NCBI RefSeq assembly: GCF_000002595.2 | Contig: NC_057005.1 | Location: 5,517,235 to 5,581,234 of the forward strand | Length of the DNA stretch: 64,000 bases | DNA from: Chlamydomonas reinhardtii | Lineage: Eukaryota > Chlorophyta > Chlorophyceae > Chlamydomonadales > Chlamydomonadaceae | Reading direction: 5' to 3' | In this document: piece after piece, positions 31,896 through 44,808 of the stretch | Position numbering within the stretch: position 1 is the stretch's first letter | How the letters are laid out: each line of letters starts with the position of its first letter | Made by a program: the position numbers and the translations under genes | Notes under the pieces: generated by a model | What the model was told of the DNA's origin: nothing | The model's input: only the letters and a program-made list of their open reading frames with translations | Database searches by the model: none

Positions 31896-34800
31896 TCAAC
31901 TGATGACGCAGCTGCACCCCATGAGACCACCGGGGTCTGTGGGGTGCAGCTCCTCCTCCCGCTGCAGCTCCCGCAGCCGCACCAGCACGGTGTCCATGTC
32001 GGGTCGCTGCACCGGGTCGTCCTGCCTGCGAGGGTGGGGGGGGCCGGCGTCGGAATCAACAACAAGGTCACATGCACGTTATCAAGTTTCATCATCGAGT
32101 GGCCCCATCAGTAGCTGCGTGCTTCAGATCGAGACGCGGTGCGTCGCAGAAGGCGTACAGGCTGCGGTCAGCGAGCGAGAGGGGGCAGCAGCACACTTAC
32201 CAGCAAGCCTCGATCAGGGACCAGGCAGCCTCGTTCGCCAAGGCCCCAGGGCGCGCCGGCCGAAAGCCATCGCATACCTGCGAGCAGCCGAGCCAACGTG
32301 CGTGCCGCTCACGCGTGAACGCCACCGCCCGACTGCCACCACGGACTGATGTGGATGGATCCAAATGGCAATGAGTGCTCTCCGTATTCTGTAACGGCGC
32401 TCAGCCCGCAAACATACAGGTGGAGTGTAGGGCCCCAAAACTTAGGCACGCTCGCCCTCACGCCTCCCTCCCTGCTTCCCTGCACCCCCGCCCGCACCAT
32501 CTCCGCATAGTCCTCTGGCTGGTGCATGCCCAGCTTGGCTCCCCGGCTGGTATTGAAGTAGGAGATGACCAGCAGCTCGCGCGACAGCAACTCGTACATG
32601 ACCACTCCGAAACTGAACACGTCAGCCTTCTCGTTGTAGGGCAGCTTGCGAAACACCTCGGGAGCCATGTACATGCAGCTGCCGGCCCTGCCCGTCAGGC
32701 CAAACACCCACTCGAGCGAGCTCTGCCGCAGCTGCTTCAGCTCGCTCTGGCGGAACTGGCTCAGCACGCTGTGCACGCGGCGGAGGCCCGACGTGAAGGA
32801 GCCCGTCGGCGCCACCATCAGCTCTGGGTTGCGGCTGCTGGATTGGAATGCGGATGGGAGGGATTGTTTGTGAGTTCTGTAGCGAGAGCGGCAGCAGGCA
32901 CTAGGGTTCAGTCGGGGGCGTGCCCATACACGCCATGGCGACTAAAGACCAAACCTTGTCAAATGCTCACACATAACATTGGCATGTTTTGAATCGCTGT
33001 TTTTGTGGGGCGGTCTGCCCGCTAGCCGAGCTCGCGAAAGGCAGCGGCTTGTCCAGCATTTGTGCACGAGAAGCGTCCGTCACTCCGCAAAGGCACTCAA
33101 ATAAGCTTCATACATCAAATTGAAGGCACGACAAAGAGCAGTTGCTCTAGGATAATGACTTGGCGAGGGACCTCGGGAAATTGCTGGTGGCCAGACCCTC
33201 GCCAGACCCTTTGCCCCGGGATATATTTGAGTGCAATATTATGTAGACAAAACCATATTGAATGGGCTTAGGACCAACCCTGTCACGTCGGGCCGGCACA
33301 TGCTCGCCGGCTGAATCGTCAAAACCCGGCCATTCCCACCTCAGGCGCGCCCTGCCATGCGACCAGCGATTCAAACTATGTATAAGATGCAGCAGGGAGC
33401 GTGTGTGGAGGCACGGGGACGTGTTGGCCGTCGGGGAAGCCCCCTAACCGCCCCAAAGACCCCGCACGGGAAGGGCTGTACGGTAGTGGGAGACCTGTCA
33501 TGCGGTGCTTGCTGGCAAGGAACGATTGTGCATTTGTTGGACGGAGGCCACAACTGAAGTGAATCCGGATTATTTATTCGTGACATGGCGTGGCATTTCG
33601 TAGACGACCCTGCTTTCTGGCCCTTTGACTTACTTGAGGATTGTGCCAAACGAGTCCTTGTGCTCCAGAGACGGCGGCACTCCCGCAAGTGCCGCCTGCG
33701 GATGCTGCAGCGTTTGCTGGTGCGCCCGCGGCGTCATCTCCAGCCTGCTGACGGGCGCAGACATGGCCAGGCAGTGGCGCGAGGTGCTTTGGCTGCTGGC
33801 GGTGCCAGCACCCAGGCCGCCTCCTCCTGCTGTAACGGCCATGCTCGCGAGCGGGTTCACCACTGCGGGTAGGCCCAGGCGGCTCTTAGAGGCAGGCCTG
33901 TCACGGAGAGGACACATGGCGTGGTCTGAGGGCCTTCGACAACTTGGGTAGGCACTGAACACATACGTGGAACCGCCGCCCCCACAAAGTAGTCGCGCAT
34001 GGCCCCATGCATTCTTGGGGGCGGCCTCAAGCATTGGTACCGGGCCTTGGGGCCTGCAGGCGCCCAGGCAGCTACGCATGCAGGTAGACGGTAGCAGCAC
34101 CCACCTGCTGGAGGGCCCGGCGCCGTCCTTGGGCAGGAGCACGATGTTGCTGACGCTGCTCTGGCGCGCAATCCCAACGCCTGCCGACCCCGAGGAAGCG
34201 CCGCCGCCGCCTGCTGCTGCCGCTGCGCCCGACTGCTGCTGCCCAACGCCACAGCGGAAGTCAACGCCAGGCCGGTTGTCGGCGAGTCCGCGATCGTCAC
34301 CGCCCGCGTCTGCATCCGTAAGCCCACCAATGTAGGAGTAGTCCTCAAGGATCATCGGCGGCAAGCCCGCTGGCCCGGTGCCCACCCCCGTGTTGCTACT
34401 GGCAGCGGCCGCCACGCCCACGTAGTTACTGGTGCCGCTGCCAGTGCGACCGGCAGTGATAGCGCTGTGCGCGCTGCCGACTGCTGCTGCCCCGCCGCCC
34501 GCCGCGTTCCAAGCTGCGCCTGGGCTGCTACCCGTGCCCTTCAACCCTCCACAAGTTCCCATCGCGGCTAACGCCGCCAACACAGTTGAGCCACCGGCCG
34601 TCACCCCAGCGGCGGCTGCAGCCATGCGGCCCGGCGGCACGGGCGACATGAGTGTCTCCACGGGTTCCAACGGCGTATTGCTGTAGAGGCCAGCGGCAAC
34701 AGCGTCCGCCGCCTCCGCCACAGCAACGGTCAAGTCCATCCGAGGGTGGCCGCCGCCGCCGCCAGCACAACCAGCCCCGCCCCCTGACGGGTCCTGCGCC

Positions 34801-37800
34801 GCCGCCGCCGCCGCCGCCGCTGCAGCCAATGCGGAACTACTGGAGGCAGCGGCGCCGCCTCCGCCGGAGGAGGACTTGCGCGGCGTGGCGTACTGCTGCT
34901 GGCTGGAAGCGCTGATGGGCCTCGCTGCCAAGCTGCCGTTATGCCCCGCACTGACGACTGCCACCGAGCCCGGCTCGCCGCCGCTTGCTCCCATGTAACC
35001 CGGCCGCTTCGTCACCGGCGGCGGCAGCTGCCTCGAGCTGCTGCCGCCGAGCTGCTGAGCCAACGCCGCGCCCTGTTTGGCCGGGCTAGTCCTGGTGCCC
35101 TCAACGCCACCAACCCCTGCCCCATCGCCATCGACACCGCCGTCGTCGCCATCGGCTGTGGGCCTTGGGCTGTCGTCAAAGCCGCTATCCGCGCCGCTGC
35201 CGGCGCCACCATCGGTGAGGGTGTGGATGGCAGCGCCAGCGCTGCCGTCTGGGTGTTTGTGTGACGCGGCTCGGAAGAGCGCGTCGTTCCAGTGCAGAGG
35301 CGGCAACACATCACGGCGGCCGCTCGGACTGCCCAGCATGGGCAGTGTGCTGTTGCCGTTTTCCCGCAGCGCCTGTACCGCACCCGGTGGCGCTGTCGGG
35401 CTGGGGAGCCGGCCACGCCCCACAGGAGCGGCAGCGGCACGGGGTTTGATAGCTGCTGCCGAACCGGACGGCTGCGTTTGCGCACCGGGGGGCTCCTGGC
35501 CCTGGCCCTGGCCTTGGCCTTGCTTTTCTTGCGAGGGCTGCGGGGGCTGCGCCGCGCCCGCAGCAGGCAGCAGCGAGGTGCGAGAGAGGCGGGACGTGGG
35601 CAGGTGGCGGGAGGACCCGCCAGCAGCCGTGGAGGAGGCCGTGGCTGCTGCGGCGATGGTCCCGGGCGCTGCCACCGCTGCGGCGGCTGCCGCAGCTGTC
35701 AGGTTGGCTGTGCCGGGCCGTGTTGGCGGTGCGGAGTCCGCCGCGAGCGCGCCGTGAATGTCCACAACGTCCACCTCCTCAGACATCCCGGCATTGCTGC
35801 CGCCGCTGTCACTATCTGAATCTGACCCCACGCCGCCATCCTCGTCGTCTGTGCTGATGCCCTTTACGTCCCGGTCGAAGCTGATGCGCCGTCGGCGCCG
35901 TCGGCGGCCCTCAGCAGCGGCGCCACCGCCGCCGGCGTCCTCGCCTGCCCAGACACCGCCAGCGTCACTCAGCTGGTGGCCACCGCCGCCGCTGATACGG
36001 CCCCCGCCCGTGCTCGCATAGCTGACCCCAAGTCCGGTGCTGCAGCCGCCGCCACCAGCACCGCTGTCTTCATCCCCTTCTCCGTTCACGCCCAAGCGGT
36101 TCTGCACCCGCGCGAACGGCCCTGACAAATCGATGCCGTACTCGCTGGGTGCGCGGCTGGGCATGGCTGAGGGCGCCGCGGACGGGGCGGCGGACACGGC
36201 AAGGAAGGGTGAGTCGGTGCCGCCGGGCACGGAGCCGCCGCCGTGTGCTGAGCGGTTGGAGCCGTGCATGGAGCGGTTGTGAACGGACCGGTTGTTGCCG
36301 CCTGCTGTGTGGTTGCTGCCGTACCGTGACTTGCGACGCAGCATGACGCTGCGGTCCTGCTCCACGACCTACGCATTCACGGCATTGGTGAAAGAACGTT
36401 TGCCGGGTGGACGCATGCACGCGACAACGCTGTAGATAGTCCGACTAACCCAATGCCAGCCCTGCTGTCTGTCCCCAACCCACCACGTGCAGCCCCAGGT
36501 CTGCCAGCTTCGCTTCAAGCTGTGTGCCGCCACCGCCACCAGGCAGCCGCTGAGCCCCGGTTGGCACCCCTCCGCCGGCTCCTGCCGCCGCCGCCGCCGG
36601 TGGTGGCCGCGTGACCTTTTTAAGGAGCAGGTTTTCCTGTTTGATGTCCCGGTGGATGATGGGCGGCCGGTGGCTGTGCAGGTGCGCCAGAGCCGAGGCT
36701 AGCTGCGACAAGGGGGGGGGGCAGTAGGAGAGCGGCAGCAACACAGCACAATTCAATCAGCTTACCTGCATGCCTACTTGAACAACCACAGGGCTGTGCG
36801 TGCCTCCTTCCTCCCGCTCCGGCCACAGCCCGCGTTAATTAGTAGTGATGCAGTTTGCGCAACCCCTCACTAGTACCCCTGGCCGCGCACCTGCGTAAGC
36901 CACGTGTAGGCCTGCAGGTTTGTGTAGGTGCGCCGGTTATCCGTCATGCCCTGTGTGATCAGCGTCTTGGTCGTGTACGGCTGCGTGCGGGCAAGCAGGG
37001 AGGGGTTGGCGGGTTGGCGTGACTGAGTAAGGCCTATGGCAGAAGATTCGGGGCAGGGATGGTTCAACAACAACCAAAGCGCCCGCAGCTCGGCTGGGAA
37101 GCGAGACGCCCTGTGCACAACCTGGAAACGAGCGCGGGCAAGGGCGGGCCCTGCTCCGCCCCACCCACCTCCGCCAGCTCCAGGACCATGGCCCAGGCGG
37201 TCTTGGAGATACCCGACACGCCGGGGTGGTTGGGCGGGATGCGCGCCAAACCTGTCGCAGTTTAAACTTGAGTGATTGCCCACAGTGAGCGAGTGCCTCA
37301 GCCAGTTCCGTTTAGTATGAATGCGGATGTTACAGAGGGCCCGTTTAGTATGGGAGGGGTTAAGCAGGGTTCATCACCTACGCGCTTCGGCCCACTCCAA
37401 CCTACCAAAGCAGCGGATGATGTGCCTGGGTCAGATGCAAAGGGCGGGCGAGGAGGGCGAGGCAAGGTTTAGTCGCGGTCAGGCGGCCTGCTGTGGTGCG
37501 GTGGGAGGCTGCAGGAGTAGGTGGCTTGCGGCCGCGGCGAGGTCGCGCTATCGTGCTAGTGAGTGCACACTTCTTTATTGCATCAGCAGGTCTGGCAGGC
37601 GTGAAGCGCTGTAGTAAGCACGGATACAGTCACAATTGCGCGGCGACACTTGGCAGGCGAACAGGTCCTTCTGTTCAGCAATAACAACTTATGTAGAACA
37701 ATAGGCAGGCTCCGCGAGAAGTAACAGAACGCAGGCGCGTGGGGCGTTTCGGTTCTTCACGTGCATCTTGGGCTCCGCGCAAGACAAGACAAGAAAACAC

Positions 37801-38019
37801 TCACTCATGCTGCTGTCTTTTCGTCTGGCGAGCCTCGCGCAGAAACATTGCGGTCGGGTCTTCGCCGCCCTGGTTCTCCTCGCTGGGACACAAGACTTTT
37901 ATTGCCACTGGCTCTTTCCTTCCATCTACATTGTAGAAGCCGGCATATACAATCGCAAACCCTCCTCGGCCCAAGCAGCGCTTAAGAGTAAGCTGCTCCG
38001 CGGGGATTACCTCCTCCAT
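31896..38019 (-). CDS. TKL-like protein kinase 2 with giant activation-segment insert and CaaX tail
   Basis: Paralogue of kinase 1. Exons 38019-37805, 37425-37406, 37251-37169, 36980-36891, 36702-36484, 36368-33634, 32834-32498, 32277-32201 and 32025-31896 give 1301 residues in phase. Exon 2 is a 20-base micro-exon (HIIRCFG) at the position corresponding to the start of exon 3 in the other two copies. Motifs are CLGRGGFAIVYAGFY, VAIK with Lys41, MFLREARQ, hinge MVLELAE, HRDIKQEN with Asp155, DLG at 204-206 and MAPEV at about 1177. DLG to APE is about 974 residues, mainly one 2.7 kb exon beginning VVEQDRSVMLRRKS, with long Ala/Gly/Ser runs. The C-terminus is CSCVIS, a textbook CaaX box with a neighbouring Cys that could be acylated. 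Exons 4, 5, 7 and 9 are nearly identical to those of kinase 1. Confidence 0.87.
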
Positions 38020-39330
38020 AGCTGCGGCACAATGCTGGAGTGGCGCTACTCCATCAAGGTGACGTGGGTTTGGCAGCAGAGGCCGGTAGCACTAGCAGTA
38101 TGATGCTGACGCAGGTCCATCATCCGAATTACAGGTCCAACAGTGTGCGCTCACACGTACACGAAATAGTTTATACAATACATTCATGTGAAGGATACAG
38201 GTGTGTGAATAAAGGAGGACGCTTCCTCCGTACGCGTCTCACTCGGGCAGTTTGGCCAATGCAGCCCCACACAAACCCACACTCCTTGCGCCAGTGCTCG
38301 CCCGTGGACATATGTCGGGACCCTTCCCTGTCCATGACTCTCCCGTCTATGTGATGACAAATCCACAAAATAGATAGTATCCACTTGTCAAACTAGCACG
38401 TATACTACATCCACGCCCGCACTCAACAGGAGGCCAGACGTGGCCAGAGAACAGAGAACCCGGTTGCAAGCAGCGGCACAGCCATGGCCGTGTGGCCATT
38501 CCACCGCAATTGTCGGTAGAGCATGTGTGGCTGTACCCAACGCCTCTATTGCAAGTGCCGTGGGATGAGCTCTGCCTCCACACACACCTGCCCGTAATGC
38601 CATCTAACACATCCGTACTTCCGTCCCTGTTGACCCGGCCCTACCTGCCAAGCAGGCAGGGAGAGATTTTGACGCGCTGTCCCTTGCCCGGCACCCATGC
38701 ACTTGCACTCACCTAAAAGAAGTGGCCGGCAACCACATACGACAACGTTACTCCGTTGTTGTCACACATGCACACACACACACACACTCGCACGCCCTCA
38801 CGAACACTCTCGAGGATAACAATAATGCAGCGGACCTACTCCGGCAGATTCCGGCACCCAGACCAAGAGTGGTTCGACACGGAAAGATGCAGTAACAATG
38901 CGCATGCATAACGCACAATGTCAGTAACAAGCGAGGCGCGCTAAGGTCCCACGTAAGTATGCTGATGTACATGTGTTCGTGTGTGTGCAAGCAGTGCCAA
39001 TGGCGCCACGCCGGGTTCAAGTGTGGGATCATAAGTTCGCGATACCGTAAGTAGACGTGTTATAATGGCAGGAAACATTACCAACGCAGATAGCAGCGCG
39101 ATTATAGCAGTCGTGTTCATTAATGGGGCGTGCCGCGCCTGATGAGCCCTGGACGGCACACAGCAACAACCTCCGGCACCAGAACGCAGCGGTGCAGCCA
39201 CCGCCTGGATCACGCATGCCACAGCGCTGTCTACTGTGCCGCTTAGCCCCACACCTGCCGTCTGCAGTCCTGAGCGCAGGCTGTCCCATGCGGGCGCCGC
39301 TGTTGGTGCCTTTGACAGCTGGGCAAGCGC
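38020..39330. other. Spacer between kinase 2 and kinase 3
   Basis: About 1.3 kb with the kinase 2 promoter and kinase 3 3' region. Contains a short CA tract at 38770-38788. No gene seen. Confidence 0.45.
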
Positions 39331-42300
39331 TCATGAGATAGTGCAGCGGCAGCCGTCCGAAGGCTTGGCCCCGCCAGTGCCCGCTGCAGGCGCCCGCGCT
39401 GCCGCCTCGTTTTCCTCCTCATCAACCCGCTTGCCGATGTCGCGTCGCCAGCTGCTGCGGCCGCCGGCGCCACCGCCCATCTCGCTGCGAGTCAGCTCCC
39501 GCAGCCGCACCAGCACGGTGTCCATGTCGGGCCGCTGCACCGGGTCGTCCTGCCTGCGGGGGTAGGGGCCGGTGGGTTCCAGCGCGGTTCAGAACGGGAC
39601 AGTAACACTGCCTGCCTGCTTGCCTCGGCGCCCACCAGTAGTGCCGCTCCCCAGCAGCGCCCTGGTCAAGGGGCCCCCGCCTGCGCGTACGCCCCACGGC
39701 GGCTCACCAGCAGTCGGAGATGAGGGCCCAGGCCGCGTCACTGGTCAGGCGCGCAGGGCGCGGCGGGCGGTAGCCTTTGCTCACCTGGACACGCACACGC
39801 ACACGCACATGTTGAAAAACGTACAAGAATATGTCTAAGGAACGCGTGGATGCAGTGCGCGTGTATGTATGTGTAGAGTTCGCGTACAGGTGTCCTCAAA
39901 CAGTTATGAGGAAGCGCGGGGCAAGGCAAGCGTGTCCATCCCTGAAACTATCCCCCAGCACCGCGCGCTGCCAGCCTTCCCGCCACCCCTCCCTCAACGC
40001 TGCCGCACGCGACCCACCACCCCCGTGCCGCACCTGTGCGACGTAGTCCGCCGGTGTCTTGATGCCGAGCTGGGCGGCGCGGCTGGTGTTCATGTGGCTG
40101 ATCAGCAGCAGGTCGCGCGACAGCAGCTCGTACATGACCACTCCGAAACTGAACACTGCGGGCACGTAAGGTGGATGAAGGTGCATATGATGGCAGGCGG
40201 CAGCAAGGGCGCATGCGTGGTGGTGTAGGCGGGGTAAACGTTGAACCAATCCCGTAAGGAAAGGTAGGCGGGGTAGTTTATTCCAATTCCAAAGAGTGGG
40301 GTGTGGCTGTAAGCTGCGGGCGGCTTGTGACGGCCGGTGGGGTGACACGCGTGCGCACGTGTTTGGGTGGGTGTGGGGTTGCGGCCAGCAGGCAGCAGGC
40401 TGATGCCCCCAATGGCGGTATCGCTCAGTACTCACCGTCGACCTTCTCATTGTAAGGCATCCGGTTCCACACCTCGGGCGCCCTGCGGGCATGCAGTCCG
40501 GCGTGCATGTTAGGCGAGCACCTGATTCCCTTCTGGCTCTCCTCTCTGGGCTTCCAGCCGGCATGACTAGCAGCAGACGACGGCACTGTTTGTATGGCGG
40601 GACATCCTCGCCGGGGGCTTTCCGATTGCCCCCCCCCCTCCAAGCCCACGTGGTGCAGCAGGCAGCCCAGCTAGGACCAGCGGCTGTAGCCGAGCTCACA
40701 TGTACATGTAGCTGCCTGCTCGCCCCGTGAGGCCGTACACCCACTCCAGGTCGCCCTTGCGCAGCGGCCGCAGCTCCCGCTTGCCCAGCTGCTGCAGCAG
40801 CGACCGCACCGCGCGCAGACCCGACCGCGCTGCGCTGCTGTCCACCGGAGTCACCAGGCTGGGCCGGCGGCTGCAGTGGTTGGGTGCGGGGGCAAGGGGG
40901 TGCGGAGTCAAGGAGGAGGAGCAAAGCGCCAAGTACAGCGGGCGGGGCGTGTTTGGGCGTGTGATGGTGTCAGAGCGCACGCACGGAGAGATGCTCGCAC
41001 GTGTTAGAGAGCACAAGGGTTTGTACGTGTGTCATGGGATTGGCATTGCCACGGCGCGATGGCGGTATTCCTATCTCCTGTGCGCTGTGCATCCAAACAT
41101 GAGCACGCGCGCCTTGACACTTACGCCAGCATGGTCCCCAGGCTCTCCGACGTGTGCAGCGGCAGCGGCCCCTGCTCGCCGCTGCCGTTGCCGTTGCCGT
41201 TGCCATTGCCGTTGCCATTACTGGCGCCCCCGGCACTGCTGCCAGGCGTGGGTGTGGCGCCGCCGACACTGCCCGGCGGCGTGGCGATGGGCACGGCGCT
41301 GGCGAACGGCGTCACCAGCGCCACGTCAGCCGAGGCTCTGCCGCCGCCAGGCCCCCCTGACGCCCGCTGCTTGAGCGACCGCGACTTGTGCAGGGCGGCC
41401 GCCATCGGCTGCTGCAGCGATCCCGACCGAGCCTCAGACAGCGCGCCCGCCGCCGCGCCCGCCGCCGGCGTGGCCGCGGCCGCGGTAGGGCTGTGCTGGG
41501 CGCTGTTTACTCCAGCGGTGGTGGCGTCGCCTGCCCGTTCGGAGGAGGGGCTTTGGGCAGCACTGGATGCAGCTGTGCCGCACTCCGCCTCGCTGACCGC
41601 GGCTGCAGCTACTGCGGCTGCTGCCTGCGAGGCAAAGGCACTGGTAGTGTCACAGGCGCCGGCCTGCTCCACCTCCTCCTGCTCCTCCTCCTCCTCCTCT
41701 TCTTCTGTGATAACTAGGGCAGTGGGCCCGGCGGGCGTCAGCAGGCGCGACCGCAACGCTGATGGTGACCGGAACGGCGGTCCTTGGCCACCGTGGCCGC
41801 TGTCGGCGTCGCTAAGCTCGCCGCCAGGGCTTCCATCGACGGCGCCGTCGCCGCTGCCGGCGTGGGTGCCGCCCGCCGGCAGCAGTGAGGCACCGCCGGG
41901 TAGGGCCAGCTGGTCCAACGCGGCCTGCTGCGGGGCGCAAATGGGGTTTTCACGAGTGTTGGTGGCTTCGTTGCTCTACTGCAGGCACGCGCTTGGATCT
42001 ATTACCCGGTGTTTGCGACCACAAGTGGCAGCTAGCCGTGAGAAGACCCTACTACGCACCTTCTACTCACCTGCTTGCCGGACGCAGGCCGGGACGCCGC
42101 CCCGCTGCTGGCGCCGGCGCCGGCGCCATTAGGGCTCCCGCTGCCGGCTGCATCTGGCGCCGCTGCCGCCGCTGAGCCCGGTTTCCGCGCCCCCGCCGTT
42201 GCTGTCAGCAGTTCCACATCCTCCACACCCACCGACGTGGCAGGAGTGCAGCTGGTGAAGGTCGTCATACCGGAGCCCGCCCCTGCCGCCGCCGGCGCTG

Positions 42301-44808
42301 CAGGTGGGCCGGCGGCCCCGTCGTCGCCCCCAGTCCGAGCGCCAGTATTCGTGGTGGCCGCCACAGCCACGCTGGAACTGACAGCAGCCTGTCGCTTTGC
42401 CTGTGCCGTTGCCGCATCTGCTGTCCGGCTGCTGTCCAGCTGGGCGGCTTGCGGGCCTGCCTCAGACTCTGCCGCGCCCACTGCCGCGGCCTCCGCCAGC
42501 GCCTTCTGCGGCAGGCCCAACCCAAGGGCCCAGGGCGACTCCGGCACAGCCATCCCCGCTTTGCCTTGCTGTTTCTGCTGCTCCTGCTGTTCCTGCCGGT
42601 GCACCTGTGAAGCTTTCGCCAGCAGCGCCTTGCCGCTGCCCGCCGGCACCGCCTGTGCCTGTGGCGGCGCCGTGGATGACGACCCCGGCCGCGAGCCCAG
42701 GGCGTTGGCGCTGGGGGTGCGGCTCTGGGCCGGGGAGGCGCCTGGGCTGATGGTCAGGAATGGCGACGCCGCCACTTTGCTAGAGCCGGAGGCGGCGCCG
42801 GTGGCGCTGATGCGGCCGCCTGGGGCGGTTGCAATCATGGTAATAATGCCGGCGGCGCCGGGGAGGAGCTGTGAGGCAGAAGGTCCGCCCTTGACGCCGC
42901 TGGCGAGCGCTGACGGGGGCGTGCTTGGGCCGGTGGCGCCGGCTCCGCCTCCGCCGTTGGCGCTGGGGCCACGTGACGGCAAGACGCCACTGTCGTTGCC
43001 GCCGCCGCTGGTGGGAGCGGCGGTTCCGCTCATTGAGGAGCCGGCGGTGACGGAACGGCGGCGCAACATCACCTTGCGGTCCATTTCGATGGCCTGACAT
43101 ACGCGACGTTTGGAAACGGGGTGTGTGGGGCGCAATGGGGCGGGATGGGGCGGGGGCAGCAAGGACGCCGTACAGTTGATCAGGGACGGTGCAAGGACAG
43201 TCAGTTGCAGCCGGTCAGGCAGCACCCCGACATGACTTCAGCGGTCACACTGCGTACGGCCACACAATGGCACCGCATTGCACCAGCATGCACGCATACA
43301 CGCACCACATGCAGCCCCAGGTCCGCCAGTTTGGCCTCCAGCTGTGTGCCGCCACCGCGCCGCTGGAACAGGATGTTCTCCTGCTTGACGTCGCGGTGGA
43401 TGATGCACGGCTTCTGGCGGTGCAGGTACGCCAGCGCCTCAGCCACCTGAGTAATGAGGGAAGCGGCGTGCGTGTCAGTGCCGCGACGGGCGCAGCGCCC
43501 ATGCCGCACAGCGCCCCAAGGGACCGAGGGCTCCCACTCTGTGACACGCAAGAGCATGTCGTCGCCTTGTTAGGCTCGGACGCACAGCACCCCGCTTCGA
43601 ATTTCCAATTCCTTCGATGGAATGGTGAGCCTGCCTGCACACGGGCGTTTCGCTTTCCTCGACGCACACCTGTTCGCACCACTGCAGGGCCTGTGCGGTG
43701 CTGTAGGCCTTGGTCCGGCCGGAGATGATGGCGCGCACGATCAGGTGCTTGGCGGAAGTGGGCTGCAGGAACGCATGGGAGGAGGGCGGGAAGGAGACAC
43801 GTGAGAGCGAAGAGTGCGCGAGAAAACGCCATACTCACGCCCAGCGCTACCACGCATACCTGCACAGCGCCCGACCACCGGTCTACGTGCCTTCCGTCTC
43901 TGCTGCCTTCTGCAGAGCCCGCAAGGGTGGCAGTAATCCAAGGGCTAAAAAGCACCTCCTTCTCAATGCGCACCTCGCACAGCTCCAAGACCATTGCCGC
44001 GGACGGCTCCGGGCGGCGTGTGGCCAGCCCCTCCCTCTCCAGCCCCGGGAGGTGGAAGGACGCCGGCAGCTCCAGCGTGCCCAGACAACGGATGATGTGC
44101 CTGGCGGGGACAGCGCGTGCGTGTGCGTGTGCGTGTGCGTGCCGTGCCAGTCGTGCGTGTGACTGTGCGTGCGCACGCAGGGGTGCGCATGTGCAACGGT
44201 ATGTGCATGTATGTGCGTGTGTCCCTCGGGTTTGTGCGCAGTCCTGGCAGTCTCACGCAGCAATCTCTGTGTGCTTCTGCGCCCTCGACGCAGCGCATGT
44301 GTCGTGTGGCAGCCCCTCCCGCACCCCTGCCCCTGTCCCCCACCTGTGCGCCAGGCTGCCCGTCACCTCCGCCTCCCGCAGGAACATCTGGGTCACCTCC
44401 TGCGGCACCACCGCCATGGTGCCGCCGGCCCCCGCCGGCAGGTTCACCTTGACCGCCACCTCCTGGCCCGCGTACTCGGCCAGCCATACCGCAGCAAACC
44501 TGAGGGGCGAGGCGGCCATGGCGCGGGGTAAGGGTTCGCTGGCGGAAGAAAGGGTAGGGACGGGCAGCGCATGCCGAAGACCTGATCCATACGGCAAGGC
44601 TCGCACGTGACCTCCGCATAAAGGGTGCGCTCTGACGCTCCTGGCGAGCGAGGTGAGAAAGTGTAGCACGAATTCGCACGTGGGGAAACGCTCTCTCCTG
44701 CACTCCGTCCTACCCGCCTCGCCCAAGGAGCGTTTTGAGTCGAAGCTTGTCAAGCGACAAGCTTTCCCCTCCTGCCCTGACGGCCAGTTGATGGCAGTCA
44801 GGCGGCAT
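39331..44808 (-). CDS. TKL-like protein kinase 3 with activation-segment insert and CaaX tail
   Basis: Most diverged of the three tandem kinases. Exons 44808-44714, 44499-44344, 44100-43974, 43762-43670, 43446-43306, 43093-42071, 41927-41125, 40870-40700, 40482-40436, 40155-40034, 39784-39708 and 39553-39331 give 1025 residues in phase. Motifs are LLGRGGFAAVWLAEYAG, VAVK with Lys49, MFLREAEV, MVLELCE, HRDVKQEN with Asp176 and Asn181, DLG at 199-201, MAPEV near 870-874, VFSFGVVMYELLSRDLL and DDPVQRPDMDTVL. The insert between DLG and APE is about 670 residues, starts AIEMDRKVMLRRRS and includes a Glu run and (NG)n repeats. Exon 7 begins with tandem CAG, so two acceptors three bases apart are possible. 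The tail is KPSDGCRCTIS, a CaaX-type end. Extra introns split the lobe that is one exon in the other copies. Confidence 0.86.

Noticed and set aside
31896-38019. Kinase 2 as a pseudogene because of its long loop and micro-exon
   Set aside because: All nine exons join in phase to an intact kinase core with catalytic residues and a CaaX tail, so it looks functional.
39896-40924. 342-codon minus-strand frame
   Set aside because: It reads through introns of kinase 3; splicing at the recognised sites restores the kinase sequence.
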